Positions 41,810-51,769 of a stretch of 64,000 nucleotides of DNA are shown here, piece after piece; position 1 is the stretch's first letter, and each line of letters opens with the position of its first letter. The notes beneath the pieces are model-generated. The model did no database searches. It worked only from the letters and a program-made list of their open reading frames with translations, and had not been told where the DNA came from. Origin of the DNA: Macrophomina tecta (lineage: Eukaryota; Ascomycota; Dothideomycetes; Botryosphaeriales; Botryosphaeriaceae); assembly GCA_024180945.1 (NCBI GenBank), contig JAKSGN010000007.1, positions 806,001 through 870,000 of the forward strand. The letters are read 5' to 3'. Both the position numbers and the translations under genes were made by a program.

Positions 41810-43448
41810 TGTGTGGTTGCTGTCATAAAACCCAAACAGCTTTCAAAAGTCGCTTTTTACTTTCAATGTCGCATCTTAAGACCATAACCGGCTTCCTGTT
41901 GGCGTTCCTTACTACCCAGCTTGTGTTTCTTACTAGACCCCAGCGAAAGACGAGAGCGAAACTTAATCCGAGTCATCCATCAGACGCTTTGGGCTTCTTC
42001 CGCCTTGCACATCTACGATCAACCTAGAGCCGCATCACGGATGGTAGCGCAGGTCGACAGCCAAGTTGCGGGCGCAACCGCGATGTGTCGCGTACGGGAG
42101 CGCAGCATCGAAGTGCACAACCCAACCCACGTGTGACGCTTCTGCTTTGGATGTCCATTGCAGGACATCGCATCAGGGTGGTGTAAGTCGGCTTTGTATC
42201 GCCTCCTCTACCATAAACAGGAGCTTTATGTTGCCCCGGGCTGGCAGACGAGGAAAATACTAGATGACCACCTAGATGTTACGGACCTACCTGTATATAG
42301 AGTTGTTGGGGCACGATCAGCCACTAGGCTGATCATTGCTGAACCTTTTGTCGACTGGGAGTCGACGGGAGGTTGGCCGAATGGTCTTACGCGCCGACTG
42401 AAACCCAACACGGTCGGGTCCGTCGTAACACTAGATCCAAAACATCCGATTATGTCGACCCGCATCCACTTCTTGAGTTCAGGTGGCGAGGACCTCGATA
42501 CCCTTGCCTCTGCTCTCCGTTTCACCCGCCGGAGCAGCGCTCCGCCTCCGCCGCGAGCTCCCCGCTTCCAGTGGGCCAAACCAAGTAGCTGACAACCGAA
42601 TGCGAGCGTCGTTGCCCTTTGGCCGCCACATTTCCCTCCTCATGAGTGAGCATTTTACTTGAGTTCCTTGCGTCTTTATACAACCGTCGCTCCGGTATAC
42701 CCGTCCTTATCACCTCACCGCTCATGCTTTCGAGAGCCATATGAATTGTGTCTCTTCGCGATCGGGTAAATTCTCCGGTCCACACCTACAGGCACGCCTT
42801 GCCAGCAATAAGGAGCCCCCGATCCAAGGATAATGTGACTGATTTTTAAGCCGCTCGTCCTGTCAAGCGCACAGCGCTCGGTGGGAAGTCTGCCTTATCG
42901 TTGGTGAGGTAACAAATCGGGTAGCCTGATGTTGGCTGCGCCATCTGATGCACGAGGGGTGGCTGGCTACTTGGACACAATTTTTCTTTTCCCGGGAGCG
43001 GAGGGGAGGAGGGGCCGACGCGCCCTTGGCCCTAGCTCTGCTGGAATGCCGCTATTGTGATGTCGGAAAAGATGAAGCACATAAAACATATATGTCACTC
43101 GTACGCGGGCTACTGGAGGCAATTGAATTGCCTTCCGGACGGACAGCGTGTCCATCATTTGTTTCTCTGCTACTCTTTGGGCCAGCAGTACCATGCCGGA
43201 GCAGACGCACTAACGCACTAACGCCTCAAGCCACGGTCCACTTGACGCGGGTGACTCTGGCCCTTTCTTGTGGTTCTGGGCCCTAATGTCCATAGATGGC
43301 AATCGCCCGGACACTACGGAGCCAGGAGGCGGCCGGCAGGGGTCCAGCAGCACGTTCAACGGGGAGACGGAGGTATATGTGTAGCTGTTCGGGAATCAAC
43401 CTGCGCCTATATAACGGGTGCATCCCGCCTTGCATACTTAACTAATCA
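41810..43448. other. No supportable gene
   Basis: 1.6 kb right of the second element A copy. The longest frame (42158-42592, 144 codons) has no recognised domain. A TATA-like CCTATATAACGG near 43406-43417 precedes the exon at 43449. Confidence 0.45.
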
Positions 43449-43535
43449 TGTCTGACTCTTATCCTGCCACCACGGCGTCCCTTCTCGCGCTCTATGCCGC
43501 CAGTTCAGCACAAGACAAGTTCTACGCTGTTACCG
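43449..43535 (+). pseudogene. First exon of a truncated host gene
   Basis: ATG at 43449 opens a frame beginning MSDSYPATTASLLALYAA and ending at a good donor (GTAAGC, 43536), with a TATATAA box about 35-40 bp upstream. The downstream exons cannot be found: 170 bp later an LTR (43706-44006) is inserted and sequence beyond it has no clear continuation. The product is not identifiable from about 29 residues. Confidence 0.4.
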
Positions 43536-43705
43536 GTAAGCCTCCTCCAACAACGCTTCTCACACTCACCCTCGTCCACCCGCCCATGCTAACAGCTTGC
43601 CCGCCATAGAGCGTGCTCGACCTCTCTGGAGAGGAGTCCCTAACTCCAAACTTGCCTGTTAGGCTGCTTCATCGACGCCTCACATCCCGTGAGACGAAAA
43701 CATCT

Positions 43706-44006
43706 TGATGGTGCATGGTCCTGCGAGCCTCAAAATGGGAACCAGTTCGCGAAACTGATGATGAATTCTTGTTGGAATGGAGCAAAAGGACGGAACTCGT
43801 CCAGTTACTCCATATTGCTAGGGGGCCTCTTATACCCCCCACCCCCTGATGTCAGGGCCGGTGGAACTGACGCATATATATAACAATTCTTGTTGTTCTC
43901 TTAGCTAACGAGTGGCGTTGGCTATAGATATCTGAGACTATAACCGAGGTATACAGAAAGCTTAAACAAATCAGGCAACGATTGGGCTCCTGTCCCATCA
44001 TAATCA
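43706..44006. repeat. Solo LTR, TGATGG family, long form, TSD CATCT
   Basis: 301 bp starting TGATGGTGCATGGTCC; flanked by CATCT at 43701-43705 and 44007-44011. Shares its ends with shorter copies at 49140 and 51537 but has about 100 extra bases in the middle (roughly 43780-43900), including a short palindromic CCCCCC tract and a TATATATAA box. Orientation is assigned by TG...CA ends only. Confidence 0.75.
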
Positions 44007-44011
44007 CATCT

Positions 44012-45211
44012 AAAGATTCTCCAAGTAATATAATTAAGCAGTTCCTAAGAAGATCTGGCAGCTCTCCGGCCCTGCGTCACGAGAACAAAGAACCTGCATC
44101 GACAATTCTCAGGAGCAGTGGAAAATAATCAACCCCGACTACCAGTATAGATGCTTGACGGCCGAGGATCAGTATAATTTCGTACAGCGAGCTTCATACT
44201 ATAAACCAGGCCTTCTGAAGACCTACAATGCGATCAGAAACGACCAAGTTCTTCACGCAGAGCTCGTAAGATACCTCATCCTCTTTGTTGAAAGGGGCAT
44301 CTATACAGACAAGGGAACCCAACCTGTCCGGCCGATTCAGGACTGGGTGCCGCCGGACTTTCAAGTGCGCTTGGTAGGCTAAAAAATGAAAACGGTGATG
44401 GATAGCCTCGGATTGCTTATTTGATACCGTTTTGTGTGCTGACATTATTGACTACCGACAACATTCAAGACGCGATGGAGCCACGCATCGTTGACGGGTG
44501 GTGTGCGGCGTAAGTGGCGTGCAGCACGATTCGGTTCACGGCGCGCCACGGTAGTCGGCCAGCGCGTGTTGTACGTACGGGCTCAGATAGTACCCAATAC
44601 ACTTCAGAGCATATGCCAGTTTCGCATTCCGGGTACTCAAACTGACACTTGAACAGGTATATCGATAACAGCCTTCGAGCGTTCTTAGTCGGTAAAAACA
44701 TGACTTGCCATTCTGCCCCATTCTCGAGCCCGCAAAGAATCAAATACCCAGAAGCGCATAAGATGGCAGGTGCCCAAGCTACGCCGCAAAGCCGTATCTG
44801 TAGTAGGTCGGCCGCTCGTGACGTGATAGACGCTGACAGAAGGCTTCAGCCCTCGGTCGGATACGACCATCATACTGATCGTATCTTTGACGCGAGGTTT
44901 TTAAAAACGCTCAGCAACGCTTTGAGCAGCAGAACTCGGAGCGAATGAAAGGGACTATGGTTAAACATCTCGAACTCTGGCCAAATGCCGTGCCTTTGCT
45001 GCACTTACCAATGGTACCCCAACACCTAAGGCCGGGCTGTGGGACACAAACGGAGACGGTGCACGCAGCTCGTGCGCGATATACCGGGTGCCTTCGGCGA
45101 ACGGAAGGGTCAGGATCAAAATCTAATTCTTAAAATCTCAGAATTTGCCTTTAACCCTTACTACACCTAGCCAACATAGGTACCAGTTGAATTCGTATGC
45201 TAATATATATT
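44012..45211. other. No supportable gene
   Basis: 1.2 kb with overlapping frames under 100 codons on both strands. A 75-codon frame at 44155-44382 has no recognised motif. Confidence 0.45.
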
Positions 45212-45430
45212 TGTTGGAATATTTGATTCAGTAGTGTTTTGGATTCAGTTATGTCTTATACTCGTTGCACACCTGTCTCAGCAGGTAAGCGAGTTGCGCA
45301 ATCATTTTACTCTAGTAGGTAGAATAGGTATAAGAGGAGCCCGTACGGCCTTCCTCTACTAGACATGCCAATCTACGGGAACTCATCTTCATTAGTTGAA
45401 TAAAGGCTGCCAATTAGTCATTTTCCAACA
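45212..45430. repeat. Solo Copia-type LTR, TSD ATATT
   Basis: 219 bp with inverted tips TGTTGGAA and TTCCAACA and a TATAAGAG box near 45329, flanked by ATATT (45207-45211 and 45431-45435). Not the same family as the TGTCAGAC LTRs. The internal element is gone. Confidence 0.8.
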
Positions 45431-45627
45431 ATATTGTATAGGAAATATTCATCGGCATGTTTGATGTGATGATGGCATAACCGCCTTCGCAACTGGCTGC
45501 TTTCCATGGGCTGACGCAACGCATTTCAGACTGGAATCAAGATTCGTAGGACTTAGCAACTCCGCTCAGATCTTGTGTATTACTACGCTATCCCGTTACC
45601 GTTGAAGACAAACTCTCACTCTTTGTA

Positions 45628-46167
45628 CTAGTTACCGCGCACTGAACTAGTTCTATATTTGCATTTGCGCAGCACTGCATTCACGAAACCATACACCGGT
45701 TGAAACCACTTTTCTATCTGCTCGTATATCTCCCCCTCTACGTCTTGCATTTTCTGTTCGATTGTTGCGTAGCATGTATCGAGTAAGTCGAGGTAGGCAT
45801 GCTTCCTCCTCAAGTCCTCTTCAATCTCGCTGACCCTGTGTTCGAACTCACTGAGCCGGTTTTCGAGCTTGATGACTCGTCGTGTATTGTCGCTTCCCGC
45901 TGGGGCAAGATTGGGGAAAGGGGGCTGAGTTACGTGTTGATTGAGACATCCGGGAAAAGATGAGTGATAACTCTCAGTCTGAAGTTGCGCTATCGCAATT
46001 CGTGACCACTTAAATTGCCCCTGAGTGGGTATCATGATCGGAAAACTCACGTGTACGCTGCGCAATGATTCGCTGGAAGATGAAAATGGTGTTCGTGTTA
46101 TCAGCTGCCACGATGGGCCACGCCGTACCTGGGGGCATAGCCCACGGTGGGAACTATTGACAAGCAA
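45628..46167 (-). CDS. Hypothetical coiled-coil protein
   Basis: 179-codon frame. The second half (about residues 95-165) is a regular heptad coiled coil, RVIKLENRLSEFEHRVSEIE onward, followed by a short amphipathic tail. An alternative start with a small intron (GTGAGT near 46052 to CTCAG near 46021) would remove the unlikely N-terminus. I do not recognise a family; it may be a fragment. Confidence 0.35.
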   Translation of the reverse strand: MLVNSSHRGLCPQVRRGPSWQLITRTPFSSSSESLRSVHVSFPIMIPTQGQFKWSRIAIAQLQTESYHSSFPGCLNQHVTQPPFPNLAPAGSDNTRRVIKLENRLSEFEHRVSEIEEDLRRKHAYLDLLDTCYATIEQKMQDVEGEIYEQIEKWFQPVYGFVNAVLRKCKYRTSSVRGN

Positions 46168-46312
46168 TCTCCCCAGTGTTTTAGAAGAGAGTCGGGGATA
46201 TATGTGCAGAGGAAAAGAGCAGAGTCCATTACAATGTACTTATACCACCCGAGGCACGTGGTCTCGCCTCGTCGGCCGCGGGCATGCCGCCTAGCACGGC
46301 GAAATTCCGCTC

Positions 46313-47650
46313 TCATGGGCTACTCGTCGGTCGCTTCACCACCGACTCAGCCCCTGTTTCCGCCTCCGTCTCCGCGTCCGGCTCGACGGCGTAGAAGTCC
46401 TCGAATTTCGACGGGCGCGCCGTCTGCATTGCGAGTTTATCGGTCCACAGTGTGATCACCGTTTGGATCGGGTCAGCGCCGGGGGGCGCGTCGTCGATGT
46501 CCAGCTTATGAAGCTGCTGGTTCGCCAAGAAAAAAAAAAAACCACGTCTCCGGGTTTGACCTGCAGCTGGTAGCCGGTCTCTGGGAGCTTCAGTCGTCCG
46601 CCGATCCCCGTCCGCCGATCCCTAGCACGAGGATCATCGAGTAGTAGTGCCCTTGGGATGTCAGCAGAGGGGTTGGGCGGTGTCCAAACACCTACCATCG
46701 TCCCCAGTGCCGTAATGGAAACCGGTGCCTTCGCCCGTCGACTGCGACAGAGCCATCATGCTGCCAACCCCCGCCAGGCGCCACGAGGAGTCCGACAGCG
46801 GTCTGGTCCTGGTCGAACCACTTCCTCTGTTTGGCGCTCCCGCGTCCCTTCCCTCCGTCCTTGTGCCGCAGGACTTCTTTGGCGATCTTTCCGTGACTCC
46901 TTCTCATTCTGTTGGACGTCGGCTCGTCGAATTTCCGTAGCTGTGACGCGGCTTTCGCGAGCGCTCGGTCGACGTCGTTCATCAGCTGCTTGATTCCGGC
47001 GTCGAGGTGCGTCTTGGTGGTTCGGCGGCCCTCGGACACGAACGGCACGACCGAATACTTCTGCCAGAGGCCGAGCCAGGCCTGCTGGAAGGTGGCGCCG
47101 TGCGTACTGGTCAGCTGGAATTTCAACTTCCCCTGCGGTCACCGTCAGCGAGGTCCCATGCGGGAGGGGTTTGTGTGCGTGCCTCCTTCAGCTCCTGGAT
47201 CTGGTCCAGCAGAGCCGCCTGGTCCTCCGCTGAGACGCTCCCGGGGAAGCGGACGGCGGCGTAGCGAGGAATCTCTGCGTCGGCTTTGTAGTTGGGGTTC
47301 GGGATGCCGGCAATGGAGATCGAGCTGTTTGAGGGCACGTCCGCCAGCGGCCGCGCCTCTACGGACGGCCGGCCTTTCTTGGGCAGGCGCGCCTGCTGCC
47401 TTGGCTGGTACATCGACTCGAAGAGGCGGATTCGCGGAGTCTGCGGGACGAAAAATCGCTGCCGCTGCCGCGCCTCGCCCGCCTCTGCCCTGGCCCGTCC
47501 TCTCCTTGCCTCTTGAGTCTCTTTCCGTGCCTCTTTGCGGGTCTCTCGGCGAGAGCGACGCCGCCCTTCTTTTGCTCCACCTGCGCCGCCTCCATGCCGC
47601 CGCCGCCGGCGGCGGCGGCGGTCGTCTTTTGCGCGAGGCGGGAGCGTACT
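46313..47650 (-). pseudogene. Broken gene with a double-stranded beta-helix dioxygenase-like domain
   Basis: Pieces read from about 47650 down to 46313. A basic coiled-coil stretch leads to FFVPQTPRIRLFESMYQPR, then a helical domain (QAWLGLWQKYSVVPFVSEGR). The C-terminal half reads GFHYGTGDDG, a 44-nt intron (46652-46695, GTAGGT, CTGAC, CCAAG), YYSMILVLGIGG, LPETGYQL, PGDVVFF and ANQQLHKLDID, TLWTDK. That order (H and D early, PGDVVFF, then H) fits a 2OG-Fe(II) oxygenase barrel of TET/JBP-like style. It is broken by a 14-bp tandem duplication (46595-46608 and 46609-46622) and by a 12-A run (46530-46541) of the wrong length, plus at least one more frame change near 46755. Family and substrate are uncertain. 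Confidence 0.45.
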
Positions 47651-49139
47651 TAGGCCGGGGTAACGTGTTCGATCGGCGGGCCGGTGTTCGATGAGGAGGG
47701 TTGTCGCTGCAGAACCAGGTCAGCGTCGCCCGAGGGCGGTCGCGGTCGAAGACTTACTGAGGGCTGCGGGCGGAGGTTTGCTCTGGCGACGAGTTGCTGT
47801 GCTCTGCCGCCAACGGGCTCTGCCCTTTCGGCCGGCTTGCGCTCTGGGCCAGGGGCGGAATGAGTAGCGGCGGCGGTGCCAGTGAGGTCGCGCTCGCTCC
47901 CTCGCTCGTCCTCTGAAATCGGCCTCGTCTCGCGCGCGGCCGAAGGCCCGAGGTGGCCGGCTAGGAGCTCTGGGTCGGGGGCGAGGGGCAGCCGCGGCGC
48001 GTGAGGGATTCGACGCAAGGGCGCGCGAAGGGCGTGGTCGAGACGCTCGTAGGCAGAGGCCGGGGAGTGGGTGGACTGGGGGAGGAGAGGTGGCGGGGGA
48101 CGGTGCGAGCGAGGGGTAAAGGGAGCAGCGCAGAGAGTGGGGCATGCGTCGCGTTGGAGAGTCGGTGGACGATCACGGAACCAGGCCTCGAGGTGAAGCT
48201 GCGGATCGTGAGCGCGACTGGAGGGGCAACGGCCGGAGCCGGGGGGGAGGTGAGTGGCGCGCGCATTTTCTCAGCGTTGGATTCAAGGCGCTCCGCGTCT
48301 TGGCCTGGTATATAGTTACGACAGAAGGTCCACTTGTCCGGGTTCGTCGAGGATGTGCAGCCGGGGGAATGCGAGATTCAACGGCACTTCGCCAGCTCCT
48401 ACCAGTGCGAATGCGTGCGGCGGATCGCTGGTCGACTCATCTCGTCTGAAAACCTAGGTTGCCGGTCCATAGTCGCGCATTCATAATCGCGCATTCATAA
48501 TCGCGCATTCTGTTTCCATTAGCGACGTATGCTGTGTGCTTGTAGGGTCGTCTGATGTGGGCCGAATAGGAGACAGGATGGCGTGGATGAGTCGTGCTAG
48601 GTGGCACCGTCACCTGGCCGCTGCCTCCCAGGTGGATGTGTACGACGACGAGTTGCGAGTGCTGCTTAGATTTCAGCCGTCTTCCTGCGCGTGCTGGCGC
48701 AGGTCGATTCTGCTGGGAACCCCCGACGCGTCGACGTCGCGTCGATCGCGGTGCAGCGGCGATGCAGTGTTGGAGCAGACGAAACGTTTAGGCTGTCGAC
48801 GGTGTCTTCAGTCGCATAAGCGTAATGTTTCCACGGGTGCGGGCCCCTTCGAGAGTGCGAGAGTGAGGGTGTTCGTTCCAACGGTGGCGAGATGTCCAGG
48901 GCCGGCGCCTTGAGAGTTTGGTTACATAATCGAACCCTGCTTATGTCAGGCCCAACCACCTCGCCAACACGCTGTGATGTCGATGGAGGTGCATCACGAC
49001 AGCGATCGGACCAAAAGGCATGCACAACCAAGTAGAATCATCAAACACTCAATATCAAATCCGAACTTTCTTGCCGGCCCTCCCTCCCATGGAACCGCCA
49101 ACCAATGACCTAGAAAATTCAAAAACAAGAATAAGTTAG
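47651..49139. other. GC-rich region with no secure gene
   Basis: Overlapping long frames on both strands around 47650-48320 reflect high GC and simple Pro/Arg/Ser composition, not clear genes; part may encode the N-terminus of the dioxygenase-like gene. From 48460 onwards a triplet of TCATAATCGCGCATTC-like units occurs at about 48473-48510. Confidence 0.4.
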
Positions 49140-49333
49140 TGATGGTGCATGGTCCTGCGAGCCTCAAAATGGGAACCAGTCCGCGAAACTTGATGGATTT
49201 CTGGTTGTTCGCTACTACGAAATAAGTGGCGCTGGCTATAAGCATCTTGCACTATAACCGAGGCAAACAGAAAGCTTAAACAAATCAGGTAATAAGGCAT
49301 TGATCAGCCAACGATTGGGCTCATGTTCCATCA
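49140..49333. repeat. Solo LTR, TGATGG family, short form, TSD GTTAG
   Basis: 194 bp from TGATGGTGCATGG to GTTCCATCA, flanked by GTTAG at 49135-49139 and 49334-49338. Shares its length class with the copy at 51537. Confidence 0.82.
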
Positions 49334-49439
49334 GTTAGTAACGTTATGTATCCGGTGATAGATTTTACAGAATTCTTTAGTAATATCACTCGAACTTTTA
49401 CAGTAAGGACGGCTATATTGGCATATTTAAAAGGACCTA

Positions 49440-51272
49440 ACGTGTTTCACCACTCACCCGGCCACACCAGTCATCCGGCCACCCCACCAACACCAAAACG
49501 CGCCCTCGTGCAAATCAGCAATGACATCAACACAGAACCAAGAATCACGCCAGAAAGAGGGCAGACTACTTCTTGCTAAGCAGGCTGTTCAAAACAATCG
49601 AATTTCGAGCATTCGCAAGGCTGCAACATCGTACGATATACCTCGAACTACTCTCCAAGATCATCTCAATGGAACAGCCCCACGAAGCGTGTCTAATTCG
49701 CAAAAACGAAAGCTGCAGCCGTCCGAAGAGAAGGCTTTAGTTGAGTGGATTCTAAGCCTTGATCGGCGAGGATTCCCTCCCCAGGTCATTGATGTACGAA
49801 GGATGGCAGACTGTTTACTCGCAGCGCGCGGCCATAATCCTCCACCTCAACCAGTCGGCAAGAACTGGATATCTCGGTTTATCAACAACCAGCCCGAGCT
49901 TAAAATGAAATGGAATCGAAAGTTCCATTTACAACGCGCCAAATGCGAGGATCCAGACACGATTAACGCGTGGTTTACGCGTGTTCAAGAGACGCGTCAG
50001 TCGTACGGCATTCTCGACGACGACTTCTACAATTTTGACGAGACAGGATTTATGATGGGTGTAATTGCGACATCTAAGGTCGTCACAAGCTCTGATACGA
50101 CCGGTCGAGCAACTGCTGTGCAACCAGGGAACCGTGAGTGGACAACGGCAATCGAGGGCATCAACGCGTCCGGCTGGGCGATTCCGCCGTTCATCATCCT
50201 AGCAGGGAAGGTGCACCAGTCAAACTGGTATCGAGAACTGCCGGCTGACTGGGTAATTGCTGTAAGCAGTAATGGCTGGACGACAGACCAGCTCGGATTT
50301 GAATGGATCAAGCACTTCAATACGCACACAGAGTCTTGTACGAAGGGAGCCTACCGTCTCCTTATCCTCGATGGCCACAGCAGCCACGCAACGCCCGAAT
50401 TTGACCAATACTGTATGGCAAATAATATCGTCACGCTCTGTATGCCTGCGCATACATCGCATCTTCTCCAGCCGCTTGATGTAAGCTGCTTCTCCCCCCT
50501 CAAGCGCTCGTACGGTCAGGAGGTTCAGGAAAGCGTCCGCCAAGGAATCCACCATATTGACAAAGACGACTTTCTCGCAATATACTCGAAGGTGCGCCCA
50601 TCAGTCTTTACGGGCCAAAATATCAGAAGTGGATTTCAAGCCACGGGGCTTATACCGTATAACCCACAACGCGTCTTATCGTCGCTTACCGTTACCAAAA
50701 CACCCTCTCCACCAGCTACGGCGAACGGACAAGCACCTCAATGGACGTCAGAAACACCTCATACTTTGGCTTAGCTAGAGAAGCAGGCTCGGCTCATACG
50801 GGATCTCATCCAGCGCCAATCTCAGAGCCCGACGAGCCAAGCATTTAGTCAACTTGTGAAGGGATGTCAGATGGCGATGAATTCAGCTGTGATACTTGCA
50901 AAGGAGAATTCGGAGCTTCGTACAGCTAATCAACGGCGAAAACGAAAGCAGCAATACCGGCGAAGGTATATTGCACAGGGAGGTGCTCTGTAGGCTCAGT
51001 TGGGGCAGTCCTTGGTTCACGGGATAGAAAATGGGGAGGAAGAGGCTGATCAACAGGAGGCGACGGCTGTACGACAACGTGCGCCGCCGACGTGCAGCAA
51101 TTGCCATTTACAAGGTCACACAATCCGCCGATGTCCTAGTAATCAAGGAGTAGTTAGATAGAAATTTCGATTGAATTCAAGGCGTTGTGGTGGAATAATT
51201 GTACAAAGAAGCGTTTTGGTGTTGGTGGGGTGGCCGGATGACTGGTGTGGCCGGATGAGTGGTGGAACACGT
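49440..51272 (+). mobile_element. Pogo/Fot element D
   Basis: 1833 bp, termini ACGTGTTTCACCAC on the left and complement of ACGTGTTCCACCAC on the right, TA at 49438-49439 and 51273-51274. Both ends carry a TCAYCCGGCCA doublet with 17-bp period (49454 and 49471 on the left; TGGCCGGATGA at 51231 and 51248 on the right). Terminal sequence groups it with element A. Confidence 0.9.
49521..51161 (+). pseudogene. Pogo/Fot transposase D, two amber codons in the C-terminal part
   Basis: Open for 417 codons through the entire HTH and DDE_1 domains: YNFDETGFMMG, LDGHSSHAT and LQPLDVSCF. Then TAG at 50772-50774 and TAG at 50991-50993 interrupt the helical and zinc-knuckle region (CSNCHLQGHTIRRC) that ends at 51161. 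Context suggests both were CAG. The catalytic part can still be translated, so this could be partly functional if the knuckle is dispensable. Confidence 0.85.
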
Positions 51273-51274
51273 TA

Positions 51275-51400
51275 ACGTGTTCCACCAGTGAGCTGGCCAC
51301 CCCAGTCATCCGGACACATCGTTTCTCACCGAAAATCACATAATTTGTGGCGGGATATCGCAACAACCACTGCATAATAAAATCTCAAAACTTAGCCTCA
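51275..51400 (+). repeat. Isolated pogo terminus head to head with element D
   Basis: Begins ACGTGTTCCACCAGTGAG and CCACCCCAGTCATCCGG, a relative of the element D left end, directly after the TA that ends element D. No transposase or opposite terminus follows, so it is a truncated element or the end of a short non-autonomous one; its right limit is approximate. Confidence 0.6.
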
Positions 51401-51536
51401 GGTTCGTCGATATATTCCGCTTTTTTTTTTTTTTTTTTGCCGAATGCATACAAATCCATTAACTAGACATGGAGATATGACGTTTTTGACTTCAAGTTTT
51501 GCTCAAACCTTAGTATATCAACATTCTGATGGTGCA

Positions 51537-51710
51537 TGGTCCTGCGAGCCTCAAAATGGGAACCAGTCCGCGAAACTGATGATGAATTCTGGTTGTTCTT
51601 CTACTAATGAGTGGCGCTGGCTATAGATATTTACACTATAGCCGAGGTAAGCTTAACTAAATCAGGCATTAAGGCATTGATCAGCCAACGATTGGGCTCA
51701 TGTTCCATCA
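51537..51710. repeat. LTR of the TGATGG family, no target duplication
   Basis: 174 bp matching 49140-49333 with a small deletion. Flanks CATTC and GTTAC do not match. Its right edge adjoins the truncated LINE. Confidence 0.75.
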
Positions 51711-51769
51711 GTTACTCAAGAATTCAGTCATTCATTCACTCATAATGATTGATTCACCCATTTTATTTC

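Noticed and set aside
46313..48320. Long overlapping frames on both strands as several separate genes
   Set aside because: High GC and simple composition open all frames; only the minus-strand dioxygenase-like series shows coherent motifs.
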